From NCBI RefSeq assembly GCF_965342175.1, contig NZ_CBDRBL010000016.1, positions 1 to 64,000 on the forward strand: a stretch of DNA of 64,000 nucleotides. Direction: 5' to 3'. A program made the position numbers and the translations under genes. Origin of the DNA: Actinacidiphila sp965342175 (GTDB lineage: Bacteria; Actinomycetota; Actinomycetes; Streptomycetales; Streptomycetaceae). This document shows positions 1 through 8,816 of the stretch, one piece after another; the first letter of the stretch is position 1; each line of letters begins with the position of its first letter. The notes below the pieces were generated by a model that saw nothing but the letters and a program-made list of their open reading frames with translations, made no database searches and was not told the DNA's origin.

Positions 1-187
1 CTCCCCCTGCCGGATCCAGCGTCATATCGGATGCTGTACGGGCCCTTGTCCCTCGCACGCCACGTACGCCAATTGCTCCACCGGCTCGGATGATATTCGT
101 CCGACACGTCCCACTCGTCGGACCATCGCCCCAGCGCGCCCCTTCACTTAGGGAACCAGCAGGCCCGGCACCCGAGGAAAGGACGTC
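1..187. other. Left-edge region upstream of the maltokinase gene
   Basis: No gene can be assigned. Plus frame 1 is open from base 1 to a stop at 91-93, so a short 3' end of an upstream gene cannot be excluded, but those 30 codons do not resemble the end of trehalose synthase, the usual upstream neighbour of maltokinase. The only clear signal is the purine-rich ribosome binding site GAGGAAAGG just before the ATG at 188. Confidence 0.4.
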
Positions 188-1657
188 ATGTCGGACACCT
201 CGTGGCTTCGCACCTCCGCAGTCCGGTCGGGGACCACCGTGCCCCCCGCGCCTGGTCTGCTCCCCGCGCTCGTCCCGATGCTGCGCGAGTGGCTGCCCCG
301 GCAGCGGTGGTTCGCCGGGAAGGGACGGCCGATCAGCGGCTTCGGGCTGGTCTCGGCCACCGAGCTGCTGCCGGCCGACGGGCGGCTCGGCGCCCCCGGT
401 CTCCTTCATCTGCTGCTCGACGTCCACCACGACGCGCGGGAGGGGGCGTCCGGCGCCGGGCACCGGCTCGGGCAGGGGCAGCCGACCGACACCTACCAGC
501 TGCTGCTCGGCACCCGGGCGCTGCTGCCACCCGCGCTGGCGCCCGCCCTCGTCGGTCACGCCGTCGGCGGGCCCCTGGACGGCCTGACCATCTACGAGGC
601 CCTGCACGACCCGCGCCTGACGTCCCTGCTGCTGGAGCGGCTGCGCGCCCCCGGCCGCACCGGGCACCTGCGTTTCGGCTCCGAGCCGGGCGCGGCGATC
701 CCGGCGGGGCTGGCACCACGGCTGTCCACCGCCGAGCAGTCCAACAGCTCGGTCATCTACGGCGACACCTTCATCCTCAAGCTGTTCCGGCGCGTCGCCC
801 CGGGTCCCAACCCCGACCTGGAGCTCTCCCTGGCCCTGGCGCGGGCCGGCTCGCGGCGCGTCGCGGCGCCCGCCGCCTGGTTCGAGGCGCTCGGCCTGTA
901 CGACGAACCCGCCACGCTCGGCGTGCTGCAGCGCTTCCTGCCCGGTTCTGCCGGCGCGTGGGAACTCGCCCTGCAGGCCGTGGAGGACGGCAGCGACTTC
1001 TCCGGCGAGGCGCACGCGCTGGGACGCGCCACCGCCGAGGTCCATCTGGCGCTGGCGCGCGCCCTGCCGACGAGCACCCTGCGGCGTCCGCAGATCGAAC
1101 TGCTCGCCGCCGCCATGGCCGCACGCCTGGACGCCGCCGCGGCGGCGGTGCCCGCTCTGCGGCCGTACCGCGCGGCGCTGCGGGCCGCCTTCGACGACCT
1201 CGCCGCGCTCGGCGCGCGCGGCACGGTGCTGGCCGCGCAGCGCGTGCACGGCGACCTCCACCTCGGGCAGGCGCTGCGCACCCGTCCCGGGGGGTGGGTG
1301 CTGATCGACTTCGAGGGCGAGCCGGCCCGGCCGCTGCCCGAACGCCGCCGTGCCGCTCCCCCGGTGCAGGACGTCGCCGGGATGCTGCGCTCCTTCGACT
1401 ACGCCGCCCGGCACCACGACCCGTCCGCCGCCGAAGCGCCCGAGTGGGCGCGGACGCAGCGCGCCGCCTTCTGCGCGGGCTACGCGGAGGCCGCCGGGAC
1501 CGATCCACGGGACGAGCCCGTCGTGATACGGGCCTTCGAGACCGACAAGGCCGTCTACGAAGTGCTCTACGAGGCCAGGCACCGGCCCGCCTGGCTCTCC
1601 ATCCCCATGGCCGCGGTGCGCCGCCTCGCGCAGCCCCCGCACGGCCGCACCCCCTGA
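188..1657 (+). CDS. mak: Maltokinase (Mak/Pep2)
   Basis: A 489-residue maltokinase that phosphorylates maltose with ATP to maltose 1-phosphate, the donor for GlgE, in the cytosolic TreS-Mak-GlgE alpha-glucan pathway. The N-terminal cap carries the family motif RWFAGKGR near residue 38. The kinase-like C-lobe has the catalytic HGDLHLGQ motif near residue 354 and the metal-binding DFEGEP motif about 20 residues later; both are typical of aminoglycoside-phosphotransferase-fold maltokinases. The ATG at 188 follows a good GAGGAAAGG ribosome binding site. Length matches the family (about 450-490). The branching enzyme follows 36 bp downstream on the same strand, so the two are probably cotranscribed. 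treS and glgE are expected to the left, outside the window. Confidence 0.93.
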   Translation: MSDTSWLRTSAVRSGTTVPPAPGLLPALVPMLREWLPRQRWFAGKGRPISGFGLVSATELLPADGRLGAPGLLHLLLDVHHDAREGASGAGHRLGQGQPTDTYQLLLGTRALLPPALAPALVGHAVGGPLDGLTIYEALHDPRLTSLLLERLRAPGRTGHLRFGSEPGAAIPAGLAPRLSTAEQSNSSVIYGDTFILKLFRRVAPGPNPDLELSLALARAGSRRVAAPAAWFEALGLYDEPATLGVLQRFLPGSAGAWELALQAVEDGSDFSGEAHALGRATAEVHLALARALPTSTLRRPQIELLAAAMAARLDAAAAAVPALRPYRAALRAAFDDLAALGARGTVLAAQRVHGDLHLGQALRTRPGGWVLIDFEGEPARPLPERRRAAPPVQDVAGMLRSFDYAARHHDPSAAEAPEWARTQRAAFCAGYAEAAGTDPRDEPVVIRAFETDKAVYEVLYEARHRPAWLSIPMAAVRRLAQPPHGRTP

Positions 1658-1693
1658 CCGGGCATCCCGCGCCCATCCGAGGAGGACCTGATC

Positions 1694-4306
1694 GTGACCG
1701 ATCGCCAGCCGTTCCCCGACGCCATCCCCGGCCCGGGCGGAAAGGGGAGTGCCCGCGCCGCACGTTCCGAACACGGCAGCGGGTCCGAGGGCTCGGCTCC
1801 CCCGCCGCCCCCCGTCGACCCGCTGATCCCCCCGGCCCCGGCCGCCGGGGCGCGCGGGGCCGCCGGCGCGAAGCGCGCACGCGGGGGCACGTCCGAAGGC
1901 GCCAAGCCCGGGGCCACGGGCGCCCGGCCGCCCGCGAAGCGCCCGCAGCCGGACCCCACCGGCTCCTCCGAGGCCGCCGCACGCGGCTACGACAGCACCG
2001 GGCGCGGACGGCGGCCGGCTTCCGGCGCCGCTCCGCGTCCCGCGCCGGAAGCCGGCCGGCAGGCACCGCCGCCCGCGCCCGGGGTCGCGGTCGCCGCGGG
2101 CCCCGCGGCCGGCGATGTTCCGCCGGCCCCCGGGCTCGACCCGGGCGAGCGCCGGCGCCTGCTGGACGGCTCCCACCACGACCCGCACGCCCTGCTCGGC
2201 GTCCATCGCGTGACGGACGGCCTGGCCTTCCGCGCGCTGCGGCCCTACGCGCGCAGCGTGGCCGTCGTCACCGCCGACGGGGCCCGCACGGCGCTGCACC
2301 ACGAGGGCGACGGGCTGTTCAGCGGCGTGCTGCCGCTGACGGAGGTCCCCGAGTACCGGCTGGCCGTCGCCTACGACGGCGACGAGCGCGAGGTGCACGA
2401 CCCCTACCGCTTCCTGCCCGCCCTCGGCGAGCTCGACCTGCACCTGATCGCCGAGGGACGGCACGAGCAGCTGTGGCGGGCGCTGGGCGCCGAGCCGATG
2501 ACCCACCAGGGGGTCGCCGGCACCCGCTTCACCGTGTGGGCGCCCAACGCCCGCGGGGTGCGGGTGGTCGGCGACTTCACCTGCTGGGACGGCACCGCCT
2601 TCCCGATGCGCTCGCTGGGCTCGTCCGGCGTCTGGGAGCTGTTCCTGCCCGAGGTCGGCGAGGGGCAGCGCTACAAGTTCGAGGTCTGCGGCGCGGACGG
2701 CGGACGGCGGCTCAAGGCCGATCCGATGGCCCGCCGCACCGAGGAACCGCCGGCCACCGCCTCGATCGTCACCGTCTCCCGCCACGAGTGGCGGGACGCC
2801 GACTGGATGGCCTCGCGCGGGCGGCTGCCGGTGCACGAGGCCCCCTTCTCGGTGTACGAGGTGCACCTCGCCTCGTGGCGGCCGGGGCTGTCCTACCGCG
2901 AACTGGCCGAGCAGCTCCCCGCGTACGTGCGCGATCTGGGCTTCACGCATGTGGAGCTGATGCCGGTCGCCGAGCACCCCTTCGGCGGCTCCTGGGGCTA
3001 CCAGGTCACCTCGTACTACGCCCCGACCGCCCGGATGGGCACCCCGGACGACTTCCGGTACCTGGTGGACGCGCTGCACCGGGCGGGCATCGGCGTGATC
3101 ATGGACTGGGTGCCGGCCCACTTCCCCAAGGACGACTGGGCGCTGGCGGGCTTCGACGGCACCAACCTCTACGAACACCCCTGGCGCGGCGAACATCCCG
3201 ACTGGGGAACCCTGGAGTTCGACTTCGGCCGCACGGAGGTCCGCAACTTCCTGGTGGCCAACGCGGTCTACTGGTGCGAGGAGTTCCACATCGACGGACT
3301 GCGGGTGGACGCCGTCGCCTCGATGCTCTACCTCGACTACTCGCGCGAGGACGGCGAGTGGGCGCCGAACGTCCACGGCGGCCGCGAGGACCTCGACGCC
3401 GTCGCCTTCCTGCAGGAGATGAACGCGACGGTCTACCGGCGCTGCCCCGGCGTCGTCACCATCGCCGAGGAGTCCACCGCCTGGGACGGCGTCACCCGGC
3501 CCACCCACCACGTCGGCCCGACCGGCTTCGGCGGGCTGGGCTTCGGTCTGAAGTGGAACATGGGCTGGATGCACGACTCGCTGGAGTACATCAAGCACGA
3601 GCCGGTGCACCGCAAGTACCACCACAACGAGATGACCTTCTCGATGGTGTACGCCTACAGCGAGAACTACGTCCTGCCGATCTCGCACGACGAGGTCGTC
3701 CACGGCAAGGACGCGCTGGTGGCCAAGATGCCCGGCGACTGGTGGCAGCAGCGCGCCAACCACCGCGCGTACCTCGGATTCATGTGGGCACATCCGGGCA
3801 AGCAACTGCTCTTCATGGGGCAGGAGTTCGCGCAGGGCGCCGAATGGCACCACGAACACGGGCCGGACTGGTGGCTGCTGGACGAGACGTACTCCGCGGC
3901 GGGCGACCACTGCGGCGTACGGGACCTCGTCCGGGACCTCAACACCCTGTACCGGGCCACGCCGCCGCTGTGGCAGCGCGACACCACCCCGGACGGCTTC
4001 TCCTGGCTCGACGGCGGCGCGGCCGAGGACAACGTCTTCTCCTTAATCCGCATGGACGCCGGGGGCGACCCTCTGGTCGCGGTCAGCAACTTCTCGCCGG
4101 TCGTCCGGCACGGCTACCGGATCGGCGTGCCGGACGGGGTGGAGGCGCTGCGGGAGGTGCTCAACACCGACGCCGCGGGCTACGGCGGGAGCGACGTCAC
4201 CAACCCCGAGCCGCTGAAGTCCGAGCCGGTCCCCTGGAACGGCCGCGGCCAGAGCGTGCAGCTCACCCTGCCGCCGCTGGCCACCGTCTGGCTGCGGCCC
4301 GCCTGA
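1694..4306 (+). CDS. glgB: 1,4-alpha-glucan branching enzyme with long disordered N-terminus
   Basis: GH13 glycogen branching enzyme, 870 residues, which makes alpha-1,6 branches in GlgE-made glucan. Residues 1 to about 145 are low-complexity Pro/Ala/Gly/Arg-rich sequence with basic patches and no recognisable fold. The GlgB N-terminal module begins near LDPGERRRLLDG, followed by a CBM48 module (GTRFTVWAPNARGVRVVGDF). The catalytic barrel shows DGLRVDAVASML (nucleophile Asp near 539), TIAEESTAW (acid/base Glu near 592) and PISHDEVVHG near 664. The GTG at 1694 follows GAGGAGG. The enzyme is about 100 residues longer than the usual Streptomyces GlgB because of the extension. A GC-rich hairpin at 4335-4367 ends the unit. 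Confidence 0.95.
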   Translation: MTDRQPFPDAIPGPGGKGSARAARSEHGSGSEGSAPPPPPVDPLIPPAPAAGARGAAGAKRARGGTSEGAKPGATGARPPAKRPQPDPTGSSEAAARGYDSTGRGRRPASGAAPRPAPEAGRQAPPPAPGVAVAAGPAAGDVPPAPGLDPGERRRLLDGSHHDPHALLGVHRVTDGLAFRALRPYARSVAVVTADGARTALHHEGDGLFSGVLPLTEVPEYRLAVAYDGDEREVHDPYRFLPALGELDLHLIAEGRHEQLWRALGAEPMTHQGVAGTRFTVWAPNARGVRVVGDFTCWDGTAFPMRSLGSSGVWELFLPEVGEGQRYKFEVCGADGGRRLKADPMARRTEEPPATASIVTVSRHEWRDADWMASRGRLPVHEAPFSVYEVHLASWRPGLSYRELAEQLPAYVRDLGFTHVELMPVAEHPFGGSWGYQVTSYYAPTARMGTPDDFRYLVDALHRAGIGVIMDWVPAHFPKDDWALAGFDGTNLYEHPWRGEHPDWGTLEFDFGRTEVRNFLVANAVYWCEEFHIDGLRVDAVASMLYLDYSREDGEWAPNVHGGREDLDAVAFLQEMNATVYRRCPGVVTIAEESTAWDGVTRPTHHVGPTGFGGLGFGLKWNMGWMHDSLEYIKHEPVHRKYHHNEMTFSMVYAYSENYVLPISHDEVVHGKDALVAKMPGDWWQQRANHRAYLGFMWAHPGKQLLFMGQEFAQGAEWHHEHGPDWWLLDETYSAAGDHCGVRDLVRDLNTLYRATPPLWQRDTTPDGFSWLDGGAAEDNVFSLIRMDAGGDPLVAVSNFSPVVRHGYRIGVPDGVEALREVLNTDAAGYGGSDVTNPEPLKSEPVPWNGRGQSVQLTLPPLATVWLRPA

Positions 4307-4334
4307 CCGGACGCCGTCCCGGGCCGCCGGGTGC

Positions 4335-4367
4335 GGCCCGCCCGCGCCCCTCGGGTGCGGGCGGGCC
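4335..4367. terminator. Bidirectional terminator between glgB and the phosphoesterase gene
   Basis: Perfect 11-bp inverted repeat (GGCCCGCCCGC / GCGGGCGGGCC) with an 11-nt loop, in the gap between two convergent genes. There is no U-tract, as is usual in Streptomyces. Confidence 0.6.
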
Positions 4368-4409
4368 CGCCCGTGTCACGGCGGGACGAGACCTCGCCCC
4401 GCGTCGGCG

Positions 4410-5189
4410 TCAGCCGCCGCCGCGCGCGTGCTCCGGCGCGGGCCGCCCGTCGCGCGGCCCCCACGCCTCGATCACGGCCTCCGCCGGATGGCAGCCGAGG
4501 ACGTACTCCCGCACCCACGGCGCGGCGCCGTCGAAACCCGACTCCGCGACGATCCGGGCGGCCGCCGCCTCACGGTCGTAGACCGTGCGCCGCAACTGGA
4601 CGCCGCCCGCGCCCAGGAGTGCCCAGTGGGCGCCGCCGCGGCCGTACGGCATGCCCACGCTTCCTGGGTTGACGACGAGCCGGCCGTGGACGATCCGCGC
4701 GTACGGCATGTGCGTGTGCCCGCAGACCACGGTCTCCACCTCCGGGGCGACGCCGGACATCACCTCGGCCCAGCGTTCGGCACGGGAGTCGACGAGCACG
4801 ATCTCCTCGTCGTCGCGCGGGGTCGCGTGGCAGAACAGCGTCCGGCCCGGGCCGTCGACCTCCAGCTCCAGGGTGTCCGGGAGCCCGGCCAGCAGCGCCG
4901 CCTGGTCCTCGCTGAGCCGCCGCGCCGCCCAGTCCGACTCGGGGTACCCGGTCGCGGCGCCCGTACGGCGGTGCTCGACCAGTTCCCGGTCCGCGTTGCC
5001 GCGGATCCACAGGGCGCGCCCGCCGAGGGCGCGCAGCGCGTCGAGAGTGGGCGCCGGCATCGGCCCTGCCGCGTGGTCCCCGGTGAGGACCACCCGATCG
5101 GCGGCGCGGACGTCGGGCTCGGCGAGCACGGCCTCCAGGGCGGGCAGATTGCCGTGGACGTCGGACAGGACCGCGACTCGTCTCAGCAC
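4410..5189 (-). CDS. Metallophosphoesterase, YfcE/MJ0936-like
   Basis: A 259-residue calcineurin-like phosphoesterase. Metal-binding motifs appear in the expected order: SDVHGN near the N-terminus (D and H ligands), LTGDHAAGP, WIRGNADRE, a lone HAT motif, and CGHTHMPY followed by NPGSVGMPYG. This is the YfcE/MJ0936-like class of two-metal phosphodiesterases; the substrate cannot be read from sequence. I place the start at the GTG at 5187-5189 because GAGGGG lies just upstream and the metal motif DVHGN begins nine residues in. Upstream of that start the frame runs through a 23-bp tandem repeat and is unlikely to be coding. It is convergent with glgB. Confidence 0.85.
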   Translation of the reverse strand: MLRRVAVLSDVHGNLPALEAVLAEPDVRAADRVVLTGDHAAGPMPAPTLDALRALGGRALWIRGNADRELVEHRRTGAATGYPESDWAARRLSEDQAALLAGLPDTLELEVDGPGRTLFCHATPRDDEEIVLVDSRAERWAEVMSGVAPEVETVVCGHTHMPYARIVHGRLVVNPGSVGMPYGRGGAHWALLGAGGVQLRRTVYDREAAAARIVAESGFDGAAPWVREYVLGCHPAEAVIEAWGPRDGRPAPEHARGGG

Positions 5190-5665
5190 ACCCCTCACTC
5201 TGCCCGCCTCCGGGGCATGTTGCGCCGGGCGTTCGCCGAGGGCGTGACGGCCGGACCACCGAGGGCGTGACGGCCGGACCACCGAGGGCGCCCGCGGGGA
5301 GCGCGAGTTCGGCCGGACGCCCTGTACCGGCTGGGTACGGCAGGACGTGTACCTCCGGGAGCGCGTCCAGGTGCAGTCCGCGCCGGCCGTCGCGGCCTGG
5401 GCGCAGCTGCGCCGGTACAGCCCGCCACGGCCGCCGCGCGTACCGGATGGCGGCGGACGAACCGGAGCTTGTGCGGGTGCGGTCGGCGTCGCTGGACCTG
5501 GACGACCCGCATGCCGAGGCCTGCGGCCCCGGCTCACCCGGGACGCGGAGGACGCGGTGTCATGGGAGCACACCACCTGGCGGGCGCGGCGCGAGATGCG
5601 CGCGGGAGCACACCAAGGGTCCCGCCGGGCGGAGGGGATCCGCCCGACGGGATGGTGACGGATGG
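5190..5665. other. Gene-poor gap, possibly with decayed coding sequence
   Basis: No intact gene. It begins with a 23-bp tandem repeat at 5237-5290. Between about 5340 and 5650 two plus-strand frames alternately show protein-like stretches (VYLRERVQVQ and SWEHTTWRARREM in one, MAADEPELVRVRSASLDLDD in the other), which could be a frameshifted remnant. I recognise no family, and high-GC DNA yields such stretches by chance. Confidence 0.3.
5237..5290. repeat. 23-bp direct tandem repeat, about 2.3 copies
   Basis: The unit begins CGAGGGCGTGACGGCCGGAC. Copies lie at 5237-5259 and 5260-5282, with an 8-base partial copy at 5283-5290, all identical. It sits directly upstream of the phosphoesterase start and is probably slipped-strand duplication. 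Confidence 0.85.
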
Positions 5666-7045
5666 TCAGGCCGTCGCCACCGGCTCCTTGCCGGATGCCG
5701 CCGGAGCGGCGGGCTCGGTGGCGGCGCCGTGGCCGTGGTCGATGAGCGTGGTCTCGTCGAAGGGCAGCTCGCCGGCGAAGACGCGCTGGGCCTGCTCGCG
5801 GTCGAACTCCTTGGTCCAGGTGCCGATCAGCACCGTGGCGACGGCGTTGCCCGCGAAGTTGGTGACCGCGCGCGCCTCGCTCATGAAGCGGTCGATGCCG
5901 ACGATGAGGCCGACGCCGTCGACCAGGGCCGGCTTGTGCGACTGGAGCGCCCCGGCCAGGGTCGCCAGGCCCGCGCCGGTGACGCCGGCGGCGCCCTTGG
6001 AGGCGACCATCATGAACAGCAGCAGGGTGATCTGCTGGCCGATGGCGAGCGGCTGGCCCATCGCGTCGGCGATGAACAGCGAGGCCATGGTCAGGTAGAT
6101 CATGGTGCCGTCGAGGTTGAAGGAGTAGCCGGTCGGCACGGTGATGCCGACGACCGGGCGGCTGACGCCCAGGTGCTCCATCTTGGCGATGAGGCGGGGC
6201 AGCGCCGACTCCGAGGAGGAGGTGGAGACGATCAGCAGGAACTCCCGGCCGAGGTACTTCAGGAGCTGGAAGAGGCTGATCCCGGCGATGAAGCGGAGCA
6301 TCAGGCCGAGGACGACCACGACGAAGATCAGGCAGGTGACGTAGAAGCCCAGCATGATCGTGGCGAGGGCCTTCAGGGCGTCCACGCCGGCCGAGCCGAC
6401 GACCGCCGCGATCGCGCCGAAGGCGCCGATCGGAGCCGCCCACATGATCATCGACAGCACGCGGAAAACCAGCTTCTGGATGTGGCCGATGCCGCGCAGG
6501 ACCGGCTCGCCCGCCGTGCCCAGGGCCTGCAGGCCGAAGCCGACCAGCAGCGCGACCAGCAGGGTCTGCAGCACCTGGCCCTCGGTGAAGGCGGAGACAA
6601 GGGTGACCGGGATGATGCTCAGCAGGAAGTCCGGCAGGGTCTCGGCCGGGGCGTCCTTGGCCTGCGCCTGCCCCACGTCCTTGAGCGCGTCGGTCAGGTG
6701 CAGTCCGTCGCCGGGTTGGAGGATGTTGCCGACCACCAGGCCGATGGCGAGGGCGACGAAGGACATCACCACGAAGTAGCCGAGGGCGAGGCCGCCGACC
6801 CTGCCGACCTTGGCGGCCTTGCGGACCGACCCCACGCCGAGCACGATCGTGCAGAAGATGATCGGCGAGATCATCATCTTGATCAGGTTCACGAAGCCGG
6901 TGCCGATGGGCTTCAGTTCGACGGCCGCGTCGGGCGCCACCATCCCGAGCACGGCGCCGGCGATCGCGGCGACGAGCACCGCGATGTACAGGAAGTGGGT
7001 GCGGTCTCTGCGACCCTGGGTACGGCTCTGTACCGGCACTGACAC
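5666..7045 (-). CDS. dctA: C4-dicarboxylate/proton symporter DctA
   Basis: A 459-residue membrane transporter of the dicarboxylate/amino acid:cation symporter (DAACS, glutamate-transporter fold) family, importing succinate, fumarate or malate. Visible family features are many hydrophobic helices from residue 15 on, the serine-rich re-entrant loop STSSSESALPRL, the TM7-like VPTGYSFNLDGTMIYL segment, and the late FMSEARAVTNFAGNAVATV helix with the conserved acidic and Asn residues. The GTG at 7043-7045 is preceded by GAGGAG at 6-nt spacing; longer upstream reading is hydrophilic and implausible. It is divergent from a CitA/DcuS-type sensor kinase, a standard arrangement for dicarboxylate-induced uptake. 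A Crp-like site lies 78 bp upstream. Confidence 0.93.
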   Translation of the reverse strand: MSVPVQSRTQGRRDRTHFLYIAVLVAAIAGAVLGMVAPDAAVELKPIGTGFVNLIKMMISPIIFCTIVLGVGSVRKAAKVGRVGGLALGYFVVMSFVALAIGLVVGNILQPGDGLHLTDALKDVGQAQAKDAPAETLPDFLLSIIPVTLVSAFTEGQVLQTLLVALLVGFGLQALGTAGEPVLRGIGHIQKLVFRVLSMIMWAAPIGAFGAIAAVVGSAGVDALKALATIMLGFYVTCLIFVVVVLGLMLRFIAGISLFQLLKYLGREFLLIVSTSSSESALPRLIAKMEHLGVSRPVVGITVPTGYSFNLDGTMIYLTMASLFIADAMGQPLAIGQQITLLLFMMVASKGAAGVTGAGLATLAGALQSHKPALVDGVGLIVGIDRFMSEARAVTNFAGNAVATVLIGTWTKEFDREQAQRVFAGELPFDETTLIDHGHGAATEPAAPAASGKEPVATA

Positions 7046-7122
7046 CTTCGTCTCCTCGGTCCATCCGGACGCCGTCCCAGGACGCCCGCGATCGGATAGG
7101 TCCCGGTGACTATGCGCCGTGC

Positions 7123-7138
7123 CGTGAGCCAGGTCACG
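7123..7138. promoter_or_regulatory. Crp-like palindrome in the dctA/sensor kinase gap
   Basis: CGTGAGCCAGGTCACG has perfect 5-bp arms around a 6-bp spacer and fits the actinobacterial Crp pattern GTG(N6)GNCAC. It lies in the only intergenic space between two divergent genes, so it could act on either promoter. Function is inferred. Confidence 0.45.
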
Positions 7139-7181
7139 TTTGCGTTCATTGTGTTCGCGGCACCTGTGCACACTGGTGGGC

Positions 7182-8816
7182 ATGCCGCTTCCGACCCGCT
7201 TCCGCCGCCCCCGGCCGCGCCGCCGCGCGCACAGCCTGGCCGGCCAGTTGTTCGCGATGCAGGTGGTCATCGTGGCCATGGTGGTCGCGGGCATCGCGGC
7301 GCTCGTCTACGCGGGCACCGCCGCCCGCGCGCGGGACGCCGCGCGGGACCGGGTCACGGCCGCGGCGCGGGCGGTGGCCGACGCGCCCTCGGTCGCGGCG
7401 GCGATCCGCGGCGCTGACCCCACCGCCGCGCTCCAGCCGTACGCGGAGCAGGTCCGGCGGGACGCCGGGGTGTCCTTCGTGACCATCATGAGCCGGGACG
7501 GCATCCGCTGGACGCACCCCGAGACCGCCCAGATAGGCCACCGCTTCCTCGGCCACATAGAACGCGCCCAGCACGGCGAGACCTTCACCGAGACCTACAC
7601 CGGCACGCTGGGCGCGTCCGTGCGCGTGGTCACCCCCGTCCTCGACGACGGCCGGATCGTCGGCCTGGTCAGCGTCGGCATCACGGTGGAGACCATCACC
7701 GGTCAGGTGCGCGACCAACTGGTGGTGGTCATCGGGATAGCCGCGGCGGCCCTGGTGGTCGGCGGCCTCGGCACCTACCTCGCCAACGCCCGGCTGCGGC
7801 GGCACACGCACGGCATGGCCGCGGACGAGCTGAGCCGTATGTACGACTACCACCAGGCGACCCTGCACGCGGTGCGCGAGGGCCTGATCCTGCTGGACGC
7901 GGCCCGCAGGGTCGCGCTGTGCAACGACGCCGCCCGCGAACTGCTGGGCCTGCCCGGCAACGTGGTCGGCTCGTACGTCGCCGGCCTCGGGCTGCCCGCC
8001 TCGCTGACCGGCGCGCTGCTGGCGGCCGAGCCGCGGGTGGACGAGGTGCACCTGACCGCGGAGCGGGTGGTGGTCGTCAACACCTCGCCGGTGAGCGGCG
8101 GGGAGCGCCGCGGCACCGTGGTGACCCTGCGGGACCACACGGACCTGCAGTCGCTCACCGGTGAGCTGGACTCCGTGCGCGGCTTCGCCGAGGCGCTGCG
8201 CTCTCAGGCCCACGAGGCCTCCAACCGGCTGCACGCGGTCGTCTCGCTCATCGAACTCGGCCGGGTGGAGGACGCGGTGGAGTTCGCCACCGCCGAACTG
8301 CAGCTCGCCCAGGCGCTGACCGACAGCGTGGTGGCGGCGGTGGCGGAACCGGTGCTGGCCGCGCTGCTGCTGGGCAAGGCTGCCGAGGCGAACGAGCGCG
8401 GCGTGGAGCTGACGGTCACCGAGGACAGCCGTATCGACGACGGCGTGCTGCCTGCCGCACTGACCTCCCGGGATCTCGTCACCCTGCTGGGCAACCTGAT
8501 CGACAACGCCCTGGACGCCGCCATCGAGGGGGCCGCGCTGACGACCGCGCGCCCGCACGTCGAGGTCACCGCCCGGGCCGACGACGGCGAGTTGCTGCTG
8601 CGGGTCACCGACAGCGGGCGCGGGGTGGACCCGGCGGTGGTGCGCGAGGTCTTCCGGCGCGGCTGGACGACCAAGAGCCACGGGCACGGCCTCGGGCTCG
8701 CGCTCGTCGCGCAGACCGCCCGGCGTGCGGGCGGCGCCGTGGACCTGGACCGGGCGGTGGGCGGCGGCGCCTCCTTCACCGTACGGTTGCCGCTGCACAG
8801 GGAGGTACCGACATGA
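7182..8816 (+). CDS. CitA/DcuS-type sensor histidine kinase
   Basis: A 544-residue membrane sensor kinase. It has a first transmembrane helix near residues 20-43, a periplasmic-type sensor domain of about 130 residues with the EHIER-like HIERAQHGE region, a second helix near 180-201, a cytoplasmic PAS region, a phosphoacceptor helix with QAHEASNRLH (His near 344), and a HATPase domain with NLIDNALDAA, DSGRGVD and GHGLGLALV. This layout is that of kinases that sense citrate or C4-dicarboxylates outside the cell. I chose ATG 7182; an in-frame TTG lies 42 bp upstream but runs into the regulatory gap. Its last 4 bp overlap the response regulator gene, and it is divergent from dctA. Confidence 0.9.
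   Translation: MPLPTRFRRPRPRRRAHSLAGQLFAMQVVIVAMVVAGIAALVYAGTAARARDAARDRVTAAARAVADAPSVAAAIRGADPTAALQPYAEQVRRDAGVSFVTIMSRDGIRWTHPETAQIGHRFLGHIERAQHGETFTETYTGTLGASVRVVTPVLDDGRIVGLVSVGITVETITGQVRDQLVVVIGIAAAALVVGGLGTYLANARLRRHTHGMAADELSRMYDYHQATLHAVREGLILLDAARRVALCNDAARELLGLPGNVVGSYVAGLGLPASLTGALLAAEPRVDEVHLTAERVVVVNTSPVSGGERRGTVVTLRDHTDLQSLTGELDSVRGFAEALRSQAHEASNRLHAVVSLIELGRVEDAVEFATAELQLAQALTDSVVAAVAEPVLAALLLGKAAEANERGVELTVTEDSRIDDGVLPAALTSRDLVTLLGNLIDNALDAAIEGAALTTARPHVEVTARADDGELLLRVTDSGRGVDPAVVREVFRRGWTTKSHGHGLGLALVAQTARRAGGAVDLDRAVGGGASFTVRLPLHREVPT

Noticed and set aside
202..4581. A 1,459-codon plus-strand open frame overlapping mak and glgB
   Set aside because: It is out of frame with two well-recognised enzymes, is Arg/Pro-rich throughout and shows no domain.
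5267..7042. A 591-codon plus-strand frame opposite dctA
   Set aside because: Asp/Gln/Gly/His-rich antisense of membrane-helix codons, a standard artefact; dctA is unmistakable on the other strand.
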